A DNA stretch of 64,000 nucleotides from Aquimarina algicola. GTDB taxonomy: Bacteria; Bacteroidota; Bacteroidia; Flavobacteriales; Flavobacteriaceae. A program made the position numbers and the translations under genes. The stretch lies in the NCBI RefSeq assembly GCF_006443095.1, contig NZ_VFWZ01000004.1, forward strand, positions 186,450-250,449, given 5' to 3'. Below are positions 25,201 to 33,521 of the stretch, piece by piece. The notes beneath the pieces are model-generated. The model saw nothing but the letters and a program-made list of their open reading frames with translations, ran no database searches and had not been told where the DNA came from. Numbering within the stretch: the first letter of the stretch is position 1; the number at the start of each line of letters is the position of its first letter.

Positions 25201-25648
25201 ACAAGCGATTTCCTGTTGAAAAATCAAAAACTTCAAAACAAAATTGGTAGCTACCTTCTGGAATGGTTCTACCATAAATATTAGGATTAATCCCTTGTAA
25301 GTTTTGAAATTCAAAATAAGGAGCTAATTCTACATTTGTTAATGATAACGGTTCACCTCCGCTAATAAATAATGGAGCTGCCCCAATCACTATATCTCTA
25401 CTTTCAAAAGCTATTCCATTTCCATCAAAAGAAACTTTTAATCGTATTTGTTCGTCATTGATCGTAATGTCTCTAAGTAGTAATTGTACCCTAAGCGGAC
25501 TATTTAATGTGGTCCCATCGGCATAATTATAAAAATTTACAGGTACAGGAGGGTTAACTTGTGGGAGTATCGTTATAGGAAACTGCTGAGCTAAAGTTTT
25601 ACCACTGCTACAAAAGAGTATAAATAGTGCAAGTACTAATTTTTTCAT
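19217..25648 (-). CDS. Giant TANFOR/fibronectin-type secreted protein with zincin motif and toxin-like C-terminus
   Basis: The 2143 residues begin with a signal peptide (LVLALFILFCSSGKTLAQ). Residues about 20-285 resemble the TANFOR region of large Bacteroidota surface proteins, and about 285-370 form a fibronectin type III domain. Near residue 853 is HELGHGVFGLEH, a metzincin-like zinc site, followed by a Met-containing turn (FLMDYNGG). Around 1500-1560 a hydrophobic segment resembles the pre-toxin regions of polymorphic toxins. Residues about 1770-1935 look like a kinase-type phosphotransferase fold: Lys1806 in AVFKYD, Asp1909 and Asp1914 in DINLGDFIL, Asp1929 in VMLDM. A further domain ends with a YNAF...EAVLATPEGKVLG tail typical of toxin ends. 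There is no T9SS sorting domain. It is encoded between an outer-membrane barrel protein and a secreted partner, each 3 bases away. Function is inferred. Confidence 0.85.
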   Translation of the reverse strand: MKKLVLALFILFCSSGKTLAQQFPITILPQVNPPVPVNFYNYADGTTLNSPLRVQLLLRDITINDEQIRLKVSFDGNGIAFESRDIVIGAAPLFISGGEPLSLTNVELAPYFEFQNLQGINPNIYGRTIPEGSYQFCFEVFDFSTGNRLSSKTCVSTYIFKNEPPILNLPLNGYNIEPKEVENIVFQWTPRHINVSNVEYELSIVEIWDDTVDPQTAFLSLPPVFETTTRSTSFVYGPTQPLLLPEKRYAWRVRAKALKGAEEIGLFRNQGNSQIFWFSRTSPCNVPINVYAEPKGISKINVFWEEDPSVYTEYTIAYREANKPNAQWFTMRTNSGWATIWDLKPGTTYEYKVKGKCKYQYGDFSETQEITTATAQDETANYNCGIVPDAVAITNREPNPNLKIGDRVTAGDFVMTITELESNNNGRITGRGYVKIPYFKFARFGVKFNDVLINTSNQLAEGEIITLYDPAFGEGENMTVDVDLDVVEMITGDQGELSSGEVDFVIADIKPDENNAWIITGTNGEQVVVPGGQDVVIRDESGTAWTVGEDGTISQEQIAEGGAVTEDTTSGLINDEVSQISATGVRIDFEKSGFYAFDKIPDNVKEQLGAKYKSLAMANGEVYQIPYKVISDIRGEDKIKAKATFYDDNITTKDIVFKTKEGIEIPAEWSDNTATLSLKRKSDYLIEEILATVKPKKPKEKHTIAGAFNLVHLGKPEMYAINLVIVPVNNATVNSRIQEQINTIYNKVGVNFKTIIGDRLHIPESVWDIDQDDQVINAGDSGILNYYSKEEKAINEYFKIQTNYNKQTYYLFVTDLKSFNSDTAREIDGFMPLKGQFGFVFQKSKEQSTTIAHELGHGVFGLEHPFVEYKIPEKSTDFLMDYNGGTVFNHMDWKKIHAPGFKLYWFQDDNEGEFYRTDGLPVTSIFKLLRCEYHKDNPTVSFELSEKLKELGKPIKTDGYNVIRYRNGKLIVPDHDEFKTVTINTIIRYKDNPKTLIPSSGVTIRSIGDGYFEYNLGDIIVATNELSLSKLFNSNPKEEFKAYITSEGKYSNPQTKTDYVYKFLSDNDLSNDDINFLLNLSDCELETLNHESRFKILSLLSQKWTLFEKRENLVLDILRTTSKYSLSNTQENSYDLLLTNFQNDSDVYKIIFERTGGDNKEHLLDELFTIWSGSTFYETYHSDDSGNYNVNVRNSEFYREFKKEIERFIYNTNTSECLSDLRNLNTIDLRNCLKNATSNDILSITLEDRKFIIEKLLSFSPSSQGKGFKITQECLIRLISLIPEEVDKDDFINYLTETKITVSMPSTSIDAPNVNNTSDYKIITALFNNVSDASLITSGDFRLELIKAFSKLKLRSESFKIKMNRISEHIQNFDMDGLKEDGLVMYEYDYQNILKRLYTDLPFTENNGYVSLETKLVDNNGNTTPKISITQFSKVGLGSKEILINEKKYDPFDIILFVNTSKLPLLSDFSKPDASGKNVAAPAPAILAHYAASVGEEQTQSDIIQTTIDVGTLFIPGGQLSALGKAFYYADKISSLTSIAGTFNREKNPELSSLLNKISLATGLVSMADLAISGTKLVSKTPDDVTKDLVDHAEKLMDIIKNQPDEIIQVLSSEKGVKGIRELTRVLENEKEALGSAISSSDAIKVDEAVSALKRFKASSNSNKKLSEEIEYIYDDPDGLYLDLSLGEIHIEVQKLIKQSELPEIIKAEFAKVDDFKMLRSLIDGHSETLFDMINSSNIGLVDYTMFLIKGRKEERFDYKTYKYLVAEAEKVFELAPVEVTQRANNGGYRGAFFDGEVNGNSAVFKYDRNHTINAMDEMEKILKDLERYGGPEFYGRYRVQLEDGSWREVIGMEKITGYNIKEIERRVLNEENLDPDNIGFTQVAPMYLKAIDDIENQLLKDGNRLIEDINLGDFILTNDPNRPIVMLDMLLEPGTSLHQGLVTSGTNRPIREIIEELIEKTKSVSVPRNSNRKYQFENEGYVYKSTVEIEEDGAKLITHYLKKEGEKDREIGVSSISKDGLLYDYVVSLPDKLKRKEVSKAVMHRLLKEDINKISSEYPNSEYLPDNYNAFMNTYSPDKKNEVEAVLATPEGKVLGKEWIPTEIRISKKEILLSWVRKTGNSMELRMSRLKQRIKKARPNCK

Positions 25649-25651
25649 AGG

Positions 25652-28180
25652 TTAGTTCTTTTCTATATATTTCAAATTAAATTTATCTGGATCGGTATAG
25701 TTAAGCGATTTTTTAAGGTAGAAATCAATAATCTGTGTAATGATATACAGTTCAATTTTTTGATCTTCTTCATCTTTATCTTTCATACGGAATATATTTT
25801 CTTTTTCCTGTTCCATAAGCTCTGCGAGGAACTTATCCGGATTTTCTACTTTTGTAATCGAATTATATTTCTCAATAATTGGAAGTGTCCAACGGTGTCC
25901 TATTAATCTTGCCAAAGCCGTATCAGAATTTTGTTCTAATTCTTTATATCTTTTTTGCAATGCTTCAGAAGTTTTTTTACGCTCTTCTTTTGTTTTTTTA
26001 TGTAAACTATGATTATCTACTGCTATTTTAGCTTTTACAAAGGCTTTTTCAAAAGCATAATCCAGGCGTCTCATATCCTTACGTAACTCAATCAATGTCT
26101 CGAATATTAACTGATTATAGTTTTTAAGAAAGTCTTCATAGCTATATAATTCCTTAAGAAAAATAAAGGCTTTATCCTTGTATTCGTTTTTATTTTTTTC
26201 GTCGGCTACTATCTGACGTAGCATGCTGAGTTCTCCTTTTTTATACTCTGGAATATGGTCAAAATGTGAATGGTTTTGAAGATTTGCTAATTGTATATTA
26301 ATCTCGCCTCTTGTTCCTCGATACAAAGAATCTCTATATCTAAATTGTATAATTTCGTCACTCTTTGATTCTCTGGTTTTATGTTTCTTTTCTCTTTTGG
26401 GAAGTTTAAATCTGGGATTGAACTTATCAAGAATATAATTGTAGCCAAAAGTAATTGTGAAATCATTACTAGAGGTCGTTGAGTTTCTAAATTGAGATAA
26501 TACGTTGAGATTAAAATTGTGTTTTTTAAGATAGGTATATGTACTTCCTAATCTTATATTAGTTACATCTCCCTGCTTTGTACCATTATTATTGGTTTGA
26601 TTATAACTTATAGAACCTGTTGTGCGTATTTTTTTGTCTAAGAATTGTTTGTTAGCAGACAAAATAGGTCCATATGTGAGACCTGTATCTGTACCGATAG
26701 TACTATAGCTTATGTTAATAGCTGTAGAAACATTAAGATTTAGAATAGGGTAACCCATTGTATAAGAAGCACTACCATTGTAAAAATTAGAATCTCCATT
26801 TTCTACAGTTTGTCCTCCTTGTTTGTTTACTGCATTCTGAAAAGAAAGTGCTACGCTAAGGTTGCGCTTTTTTGTTTCTGTATCTTTTAAAATATAATTT
26901 GCATTAAGATTAGCATTCCGCGAAATCTGCTGAAAATCTAACGTGTCTAAATTATCTATCTGAGAAACTTCATTAATAAAATCAAATTGGTTTTTAATAT
27001 TTGTAAATGACTGAAAATTGGAATATCCTCCTGATAAGCTTAATTTTTCTGAAGCATTATAGGTAAGATTAATAGCACTTACTACACGTTGTAATTGAGT
27101 ACTCTTTGTATTGTCAAGATCATCTCTTTGTAAACCTGCATTAAAAGCAATATTCAATTTATTCTCAAATATATTTTGAGTGGCATTAAGTGTAATATTT
27201 TCAAGATCATTATTAAAAAAATAAGCTCCCAACGTTTTATAATCAGGATCGATATATTCGTAGCCTACACCTACAATCCCTTGTCCTACAGGATAAGAAA
27301 AACTAGCATTAAAAGCTTTATACTGCTGCGTTGTAGCATTATTTTTAATTAATGCAGACAAAATTGATGCGCTATCTGCTTCTCCTTCTGCATCAGTATC
27401 TTCAGTTATCGTTGAAGAGGCTACTTCTACATTAATTTCACCTTTATCAAAAAGTTTTACCTTAGTTTCCAAACTTATTACTGCGTTCTCTTTTGGTTGT
27501 AATTCTAGCTCTACAGGCACAGCATTATCTAGAGAGCTTTTATCATCTGAAGCTTTAAAAAAGATAGCACCAATAGAAAATTTTTCAAATTCATAGTTTG
27601 CCTTAATACCATAGCCTATTCTTTTGTATGCAGGTTCTGATTGTGGATCATCAGGATTAAATTCAGATTCTTTTAGCAATCGACCATACATAGCACTCAT
27701 TTTAAAACGACTTCCTGGAGTAAGATCAACTCCTACTCCTGTAAACTGATGTCCGCTAAGCGTATATGGTGAAAAAGTCATACTCACATCTCCTATATGA
27801 GTGGTTACCCATTTATAAGATGGATGAATACTTAATCGATTAAAAGAAAAAGGATTAGTATTTTGAAATTTTTGATTCGAATATGAAAATGAAAAAGGAA
27901 TATTATAGATTCCACTTATATTCAAATTAACATTACCCGTTAAAAAATAAGTAAACGGTTCTCTATTGGATTGTCCTTCGTAAAAAATTGCATTACCTGC
28001 CACTCCTCCTGTTAATTTAAATAATTTAGCTTTTCCTATTTGACTTAAATCCTGACTAAATAATGCGGTAGAAAAACATAAAAAAAAAGTAATCCAGAAT
28101 GTTCTTGAAACCAATAAACAATACTTTCGCAACACGTAATAAAGTGTAATCAAACAATACTTTTTCAATAAGTCACTCAA
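25652..28180 (-). CDS. Outer-membrane beta-barrel protein with C-terminal alpha-helical domain
   Basis: This 842-residue product has a signal-like segment at residues 27-44 (WITFFLCFSTALFSQ) after an unusually long N-region; no later ATG precedes it, so the start is uncertain. Residues about 45-600 consist of alternating amphipathic strands (for example NVNLNISGIYNIPFSFSYSNQ, NKLNIAFNAGLQR) typical of a TonB-receptor-sized or porin-like outer-membrane barrel, without a plug domain. Residues about 610-842 form a charged helical domain containing LYSYEDF, LRKDMRRLDYAFEKAF, IGHRW and ITQIIDFYLKKS. The same domain occurs alone in the secreted protein at 43546-44295. As the first gene of the toxin-like operon it may anchor or translocate the 2143-residue product; this is inference from order. 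Confidence 0.82.
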   Translation of the reverse strand: MSDLLKKYCLITLYYVLRKYCLLVSRTFWITFFLCFSTALFSQDLSQIGKAKLFKLTGGVAGNAIFYEGQSNREPFTYFLTGNVNLNISGIYNIPFSFSYSNQKFQNTNPFSFNRLSIHPSYKWVTTHIGDVSMTFSPYTLSGHQFTGVGVDLTPGSRFKMSAMYGRLLKESEFNPDDPQSEPAYKRIGYGIKANYEFEKFSIGAIFFKASDDKSSLDNAVPVELELQPKENAVISLETKVKLFDKGEINVEVASSTITEDTDAEGEADSASILSALIKNNATTQQYKAFNASFSYPVGQGIVGVGYEYIDPDYKTLGAYFFNNDLENITLNATQNIFENKLNIAFNAGLQRDDLDNTKSTQLQRVVSAINLTYNASEKLSLSGGYSNFQSFTNIKNQFDFINEVSQIDNLDTLDFQQISRNANLNANYILKDTETKKRNLSVALSFQNAVNKQGGQTVENGDSNFYNGSASYTMGYPILNLNVSTAINISYSTIGTDTGLTYGPILSANKQFLDKKIRTTGSISYNQTNNNGTKQGDVTNIRLGSTYTYLKKHNFNLNVLSQFRNSTTSSNDFTITFGYNYILDKFNPRFKLPKREKKHKTRESKSDEIIQFRYRDSLYRGTRGEINIQLANLQNHSHFDHIPEYKKGELSMLRQIVADEKNKNEYKDKAFIFLKELYSYEDFLKNYNQLIFETLIELRKDMRRLDYAFEKAFVKAKIAVDNHSLHKKTKEERKKTSEALQKRYKELEQNSDTALARLIGHRWTLPIIEKYNSITKVENPDKFLAELMEQEKENIFRMKDKDEEDQKIELYIITQIIDFYLKKSLNYTDPDKFNLKYIEKN

Positions 28181-28797
28181 AGATTAAAACATTTTAATTA
28201 AAAGGTTGTAAACCCACTATACTTGATGTAAAACCTAAATACCAATACATAGTATAGCAATAGCCAACACTAATTCTTATTTGTTTTCGATATATCAGCA
28301 ACGCTATTTTTGATCTTGTCAAAACAGTATATTAAGTCAGTTAATAATCAATGTGATTACTATTATTTCACGAACCAAAACTACTTTATAAAAAACAGGA
28401 AATCCCCCCGATTTTTAGTGGTATTACTATTACCAAAGTGTAATCATGAAAGAATTAAGGAATATTGAAAGGAGAGCTTTTTTAAACTAATGTAGCTAAG
28501 GTTCTTAATTTTAGCTATCGCAAAATAATTATCAGTATTATTACAGAATCTTGAGGTTTTATACTAAAATTGTAATCATTAATTTTCGACAAGTGATGAG
28601 TAAAATCTACATCATTACGAGTCATTAGCAAGGTTTGCTTTTTGAGTTGTATTAATTTAAAAACAGACTTAAAAATCTATACTGCTTAGTTCAAAGACTA
28701 AGAAGCTAGTTTATATGAAGTTTAGCAACAATACTTTGGGATAGTAATTCAATATGAAACGTAGAAAAAGGCAAATACAATTCAATTCTATAATTTT
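28181..28797. other. Long intergenic region upstream of the toxin-like operon
   Basis: These 617 bases separate the end of the 248-residue gene from the start of the 842-residue barrel gene, both on the minus strand. The region must contain the promoter of the barrel-toxin operon, but no full TAnnTTTG match stands out. TAATCA-ATG-TGATTA at 28345-28359 is a small perfect dyad that could be an operator. I see no RNA gene or credible open frame. Confidence 0.5.
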
Positions 28798-29544
28798 TTA
28801 GCCGTCAAATCGCATGTCATAAATCTCTCTTTCATTGGTTTCTACATCTAGTATATGGTCCAACATATAATCTTCACCACAAGAAATGTCTGCAAAAATG
28901 TTTCCAGATTCACCTATAGTAACTTTCAAGCTTAAAACCTCTAGCGTATGATACCAATTCTCGTTAGCTTGTTTGTTGGTATATTGTGCAAGGTGCCTAT
29001 TGTAATAACAAATCAATTCTTCTTTGCAATCTGATAACCACTCTAATTTTTTGATGATATCATCTATATAATTTTCTAATTCATGATTCCCAAGATGAAA
29101 TTCTATTCTTTTATTATTAATTTTTTTGTTAAAGACCACCAGACTCTTATTGGTTAATGTAAAATCATTTTCATCATTATCTATTGGAACAAAGTCTTGT
29201 AAGGAGATTTTAGCTTGTGGTTGCTTTTTTTGAAATTTTCGAATATCTTGAATGATAAAAGTATCTTTATGAGAGGTCGCTTTATCTTTCATCACTAATA
29301 ATTTTGCCTTATTTTTTTTATTATTCATATCAGCAGTATTCGCAAAAATCTTATATGCAGATTGGTGATATCCTAATAATTTATATATAAAGCATAGTAT
29401 CATGTTTTCTGAGTGACTCCTTTCTATCTTTTTTAATTCGTACAATAAATCATAGAGTTTTTCTACACTTTCTTTTGAAGCATTAGTATTTCGAAATTCT
29501 TTTGAAATCTCATTATAACGTTTATTGTAGTCTATACCTTCCAT
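28798..29544 (-). CDS. Cytoplasmic protein of unknown function, possible immunity protein
   Basis: The 248 residues have no signal peptide or membrane segment. The N-terminal 100 residues are helical. The C-terminal part is beta-rich and acidic, with SLKVTIGESGNIFADISCGED and DHILDVE, similar in style to small DUF-type immunity proteins of polymorphic toxin systems, although I cannot name the family. It starts 32 bases after the stop of the DUF4375 gene and is probably in one operon with it. Lying just upstream of the toxin-like operon on the same strand, it could protect the cell from a toxin encoded there. That role is only inferred from position and acidity. Confidence 0.7.
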   Translation of the reverse strand: MEGIDYNKRYNEISKEFRNTNASKESVEKLYDLLYELKKIERSHSENMILCFIYKLLGYHQSAYKIFANTADMNNKKNKAKLLVMKDKATSHKDTFIIQDIRKFQKKQPQAKISLQDFVPIDNDENDFTLTNKSLVVFNKKINNKRIEFHLGNHELENYIDDIIKKLEWLSDCKEELICYYNRHLAQYTNKQANENWYHTLEVLSLKVTIGESGNIFADISCGEDYMLDHILDVETNEREIYDMRFDG

Positions 29545-29576
29545 AACATTTTAAGATGTTCATTACAAATATGATT

Positions 29577-30008
29577 TTATCGAACTTGATATACCCTAAA
29601 TGTGAGTTCTTGTATATTATCGGGGAGTTCCCAATATTGATTATCCAGAAGGTCTAATTGAGTATGATCGTCTTCTGATATAAGTTTGTACAGATCAAAA
29701 TAGGCTTTTAACCTTTTGTCTTCTTTGTATTTATCTATTACAGTAAAAGATGAACGAATAATATCGAGAGACTTTTTGGCTCCTATCTTTTTGAGACATC
29801 TGATAGCATGTTCATAGCAATCGATACCCCAATTGGTAAAAAATTGAAGAAAACCTCCATTATGTACATCCATTTCTAAGCGCCAAAGAGCAGCTAATTC
29901 TTGTTCCTCTTTGGTTAACTGAGACCAGTCTCCATTATTTTGATTTAACTTATCGACATATTGACCTGTAAAATCAAACCATTTTTGATCTAAATCCGAG
30001 ATACTCAT
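29577..30008 (-). CDS. DUF4375 (DMP19-like) family protein
   Basis: This 143-residue soluble acidic protein contains NGGFLQFFTNWG near residue 51, the hallmark of the DUF4375/DMP19 family, followed by helices with AIRCLKKIGA. The namesake, Neisseria DMP19, is a DNA-mimic protein that binds a repressor. Many other members occur next to toxin genes and are treated as immunity proteins. Here it precedes the 248-residue unknown gene and lies upstream of the toxin-like operon. A promoter-like TATATTTG lies 24-31 bases upstream of its ATG. A regulatory rather than immunity role is equally possible. Confidence 0.82.
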   Translation of the reverse strand: MSISDLDQKWFDFTGQYVDKLNQNNGDWSQLTKEEQELAALWRLEMDVHNGGFLQFFTNWGIDCYEHAIRCLKKIGAKKSLDIIRSSFTVIDKYKEDKRLKAYFDLYKLISEDDHTQLDLLDNQYWELPDNIQELTFRVYQVR

Positions 30009-30031
30009 TCCTACTGTATATTTATCTAATT

Positions 30032-30039
30032 CAAATATA
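30032..30039 (-). promoter_or_regulatory. Candidate -7 promoter element of the DUF4375 gene
   Basis: The minus strand reads TATATTTG, a full match to the Bacteroidota TAnnTTTG -7 consensus, 24-31 bases upstream of the DUF4375 start codon. A -33 TTG is not evident. Confidence 0.45.
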
Positions 30040-30218
30040 ATACTTTGATACTATAGGAAGTATGTCTAATATATATGCGTAGCTTTTCAATCTATATTCG
30101 CAAAAAAATCATTTTAAACTATATAAAGAAAAGTTATAGTTTAATACTTGTAATGTGTATTAGTATTTTTCTTTTACTTATATCATAAGGTTTTAGCAAA
30201 TATCCAAATCAATAATCA

Positions 30219-31151
30219 TCAACATCCAAATTCTCCGATAATATCTTGAATAAGACGCGAGGCGTTTTTTAAGTCTTCAATTTCTATAGTTCCTTTATGC
30301 TGAACAGTTTCATCCGTTTGGCTAATTTTTGCCGTTTTGATCTGAATTCTATACTTATCATTTTGTAACACCTTTACCATACTATCTCTTGTAACCCTTT
30401 GTTCATTCAATTTTTGAAATACTACCAATTCGTCATTAATATGTATAGCAGCTTTTGCATCAATATCATCAACATATATAAACTTTGATTTTTTAAAATC
30501 TCCTCGATTTAATGAAAAATACGTCGAACAGCCATCTATTTCTATAGGAAACCCCTCGAATACTTTTAGAGATAAATTTGAAACAGCTGATGCATTATTA
30601 TTGTGATCAAAGCAAGGTGTTTTTCCGTATGGATCAGATTCGTGATCTATTGTAAATGTAAATTTCTTACCATCTTTATTTCTAGTATATTCTATATAAT
30701 CCCACGCTCCGGAATGCGTGTGTTTATAAACTCCATTGACCTTACCATTATATATCTCATTGTAATAATAATCGATGGTCGGGTGTGCTCCATTACTTAC
30801 TAATGATTCACGTACAAATTCTAAATCAATTGCTTCTTGTTGCCCTTTATATTTAACTTGTAATGCTTTACCCTTATTACCACCAAAACTAACCCAGATA
30901 ACCATATCAGGATTTTTATCTCCCTTGAAACAAATGTAATGATCTGGTTTTATTTCGTTTATTTCTGTTTCAACATTTTCTACAGCATCTTCTACCTTTT
31001 CTTTTGCATCATTTATCTCGGTATTTTCGATTGTAGTTATATTATTCTCTTCATCTGTTGGTAAAGGATCATTATTATTTTTCTTTTGATTACATGATAG
31101 TAAAAACGCTATTGTAAATAGTAGTGTATATATTCTTCTGTACTGTTTCAT
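30219..31151 (-). CDS. Lipoprotein of unknown function
   Basis: From the ATG at 31149-31151 the product has about 310 residues and starts MKQYRRIYTLLFTIAFLLSC, a lipoprotein signal peptide with the acylated Cys in LLSC. A further in-frame ATG 21 bases upstream would add MNSKLEN and is less likely. A low-complexity acidic linker (E, N, D, T) follows up to about residue 75, as is common for surface or periplasmic lipoproteins. The globular part has no recognisable motif; it contains DHYICFKGDKNPDMVIWVSFGGNKGKA. It lies 54 bases downstream of the patatin-barrel gene on the same strand and is probably co-transcribed with it. Confidence 0.75.
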   Translation of the reverse strand: MKQYRRIYTLLFTIAFLLSCNQKKNNNDPLPTDEENNITTIENTEINDAKEKVEDAVENVETEINEIKPDHYICFKGDKNPDMVIWVSFGGNKGKALQVKYKGQQEAIDLEFVRESLVSNGAHPTIDYYYNEIYNGKVNGVYKHTHSGAWDYIEYTRNKDGKKFTFTIDHESDPYGKTPCFDHNNNASAVSNLSLKVFEGFPIEIDGCSTYFSLNRGDFKKSKFIYVDDIDAKAAIHINDELVVFQKLNEQRVTRDSMVKVLQNDKYRIQIKTAKISQTDETVQHKGTIEIEDLKNASRLIQDIIGEFGC

Positions 31152-31205
31152 ATTTTCAAGTTTTGAGTTCAAAAAATAAAAATCAATTTAATGTATTGTT
31201 TCGTT

Positions 31206-33521
31206 TTAGTTTGAAGGACTTAGAGGAAATCCAAGTCCTATAAAATATCTTACCTTGTTTGTGCCACTAATCGTTGATATATCAAAATTTAAAGGTCCTA
31301 AAATAGATTTATAAGAAAATGTAACTCCGGTAGACCACAAAAAACTAGTTTCTAATGAGTCTTGCCATTCTCCCTTTGCAGAAAATATATTTTCTATATA
31401 CTCATCAAAGTCTTCGAACCCAACTGTACCAGCATCTACATGAGGGGTAATATAAATGTTATTGACTAATTGTAATTGAAGTCCCAGGTTTAATCTTGTA
31501 AACTGATTAACAATTAACTCACCTCTATCTAATCCTGGAAAAACATGACTTTCGTTTCTAGGTTCTACAACACTCCCGCCAATTATGTTTTTTTCGCTTA
31601 TTCCAAAATCTGTAAAAGAAATATCTCCTGTACTTTCTTCATCTTCAAAAATCAAATGAGTGGTAAATCCTATGATCATTGTTTTTCTTGGATGAATCGA
31701 AAATCTTTTTTCGTAAGTAAGCCCTGCTTTAGAAAAACCATTTGTAGACCCTTTTAAATCTTCTTGAGCTTCATCAAAAAAATCAACATCTATATTATTG
31801 GTCACAGATCTACTAAAACTTGCTCTTAGAGCGCTTCCTTTGGTTGCAAAAAATACTTCATTCAAACTATTATACGAAAAATGCGCATTAAGGTTAATAT
31901 TTTCAAAGTTATACTTGTCTAAACTAAAAATGTTATCATTAATTTCCGGTTTTATTTCTGGTTTGATATAGGTATTATGATATGTTATACCAAATCCAAA
32001 ATAACTTCTTAAAGAATTTAAATCTCTATTTAATTGATTTTCAAAAACCAGATCATTATAACGAAGATTATCTGCATTTTCTCCATTGATAAAAACCTTT
32101 TGTTTGAATCGTTGTCCAAATACCTCAGACCTCAACCACCAGTTTCTACGAGGTCCAAAGTTTTTTTGATGTTGTATCCGGATTCTAGGTTGATCTGCTA
32201 TATCCAAAGTGATTAATGACCGTGATGCATTGCCTATGATATTTCTACCCGTATAATTAACAATCAATCCTATATCCCTGTAACTATCGTAATGTAACGC
32301 TCCACTAAATTGATGTTTTGGTTTTTCAAACATATTCAACTGCAGTCCTTGTTTTTCTTTGTATATAAAAGGGCTATATGTTATTCTGCTAAAAATATTA
32401 GTTCCCATCGCTCTATCAATTCCATCAAACAAATCTTGTTTATTATATTTTTTATTTGGTAAAATATTTGTCCTAGCCCTTGCCAATGCCAGATTAGCTT
32501 TGCTTACATTTTTATAATTTAGCGTATCAATGATAATCTCAGTCTCTTCAACAGGTAACTGGTGTTTCCTTTGTTTAAATTTGTTGATTTTTTTTGATAA
32601 AGTTGTCAATTGATCTATGTTTTGAGCTACAGCAATTTTACCTTCTTCATAGATTTCATTTCCTTTTATAAAGTCCTCTGTAGAGTAAGATAGATTTACA
32701 CTATGATCCAACAAAATATCACATAGTTTTTTATGTTCTTTATTCTTCAAATTACTATTCAGCATTCCGGCTTGAAAAAGTAATGCTGAGATGTTTTCTA
32801 ATTTTTCTTTAGTTTTCATTCCTCCTCCTACATTGCTCCCTATAATAATATCTGCTCCCAGTTTTTTGGCAACATCCGTAGGAAAATTATTCAATATTCC
32901 ACCATCGATTAAAAGTGTGTTCTCATATGGCACAGGCGAAAAGACCACAGGAATAGACATACTTGCTCTCATAGCATCCGCCAAAGTCCCCTTGTCTAAT
33001 ACTACTTCTTTTCCATTTACAATATCTGTTGCTACAGCTCTGAATGGTATTGGCAGGTTATCAAAATCATCAATATCATAAACAGGAAAAGTCGTTAATG
33101 CAAGAAAGTCTCTCAGATTCTGATCCCCTAATAAAAATGGATCTGACTTTAATTTTTTGTCTACCAAACTGAGTGTCATAAAATAACGTCCAAACTCTGT
33201 TTTTTCCTCTACCCCTACACTTCTTAACTCTACTCCACCTCCTATTAATTTATCCCATTTTGCATTTTTTGCAATACTAGCAATACTATCACCAGAATAA
33301 CCCATTGCATACAATCCTCCTATAATACTTCCCATACTGTTACCAACAACCAAATCCGGTACAATGCCTAGAGAATCTAATGCTTGTAATGTTGGTATAT
33401 GAGCTAGCCCTTTTGCTCCTCCTCCACTAAGAACTAAAGCAACCTTGGGTTTGGTATCCTGAGAGAAAAAATGTAAAGGAAAGAATATGAGAGTAATAAC
33501 TACTAAAAGTGATCTTTTCAT
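31206..33521 (-). CDS. Patatin-like phospholipase fused to an outer-membrane barrel (type Vd-like)
   Basis: The 771 residues start with a signal peptide (MKRSLLVVITLIFFPLHFFSQ). A patatin domain follows at about residues 26-300: the oxyanion-hole motif GGGAKGLAH (33-41), the nucleophile elbow GNSMG with Ser62, and the DGG motif (LLIDGGILNNFP, near 208) giving the catalytic Asp. After a linker of about 80 residues with a POTRA-like segment, a BamA/D15-type barrel runs to the C-terminus, ending in GLGFPL. This order, lipase then barrel, is that of type Vd autotransporters such as PlpD. The predicted action is hydrolysis of phospholipid acyl chains at the outer membrane or surface. It is the first gene of a two-gene operon with the lipoprotein. 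Confidence 0.92.
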   Translation of the reverse strand: MKRSLLVVITLIFFPLHFFSQDTKPKVALVLSGGGAKGLAHIPTLQALDSLGIVPDLVVGNSMGSIIGGLYAMGYSGDSIASIAKNAKWDKLIGGGVELRSVGVEEKTEFGRYFMTLSLVDKKLKSDPFLLGDQNLRDFLALTTFPVYDIDDFDNLPIPFRAVATDIVNGKEVVLDKGTLADAMRASMSIPVVFSPVPYENTLLIDGGILNNFPTDVAKKLGADIIIGSNVGGGMKTKEKLENISALLFQAGMLNSNLKNKEHKKLCDILLDHSVNLSYSTEDFIKGNEIYEEGKIAVAQNIDQLTTLSKKINKFKQRKHQLPVEETEIIIDTLNYKNVSKANLALARARTNILPNKKYNKQDLFDGIDRAMGTNIFSRITYSPFIYKEKQGLQLNMFEKPKHQFSGALHYDSYRDIGLIVNYTGRNIIGNASRSLITLDIADQPRIRIQHQKNFGPRRNWWLRSEVFGQRFKQKVFINGENADNLRYNDLVFENQLNRDLNSLRSYFGFGITYHNTYIKPEIKPEINDNIFSLDKYNFENINLNAHFSYNSLNEVFFATKGSALRASFSRSVTNNIDVDFFDEAQEDLKGSTNGFSKAGLTYEKRFSIHPRKTMIIGFTTHLIFEDEESTGDISFTDFGISEKNIIGGSVVEPRNESHVFPGLDRGELIVNQFTRLNLGLQLQLVNNIYITPHVDAGTVGFEDFDEYIENIFSAKGEWQDSLETSFLWSTGVTFSYKSILGPLNFDISTISGTNKVRYFIGLGFPLSPSN

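Noticed and set aside
28345..28359. Dyad TAATCA-ATG-TGATTA upstream of the barrel-toxin operon
   Set aside because: Such short AT-rich dyads are frequent by chance in this genome; mentioned only in the intergenic entry.
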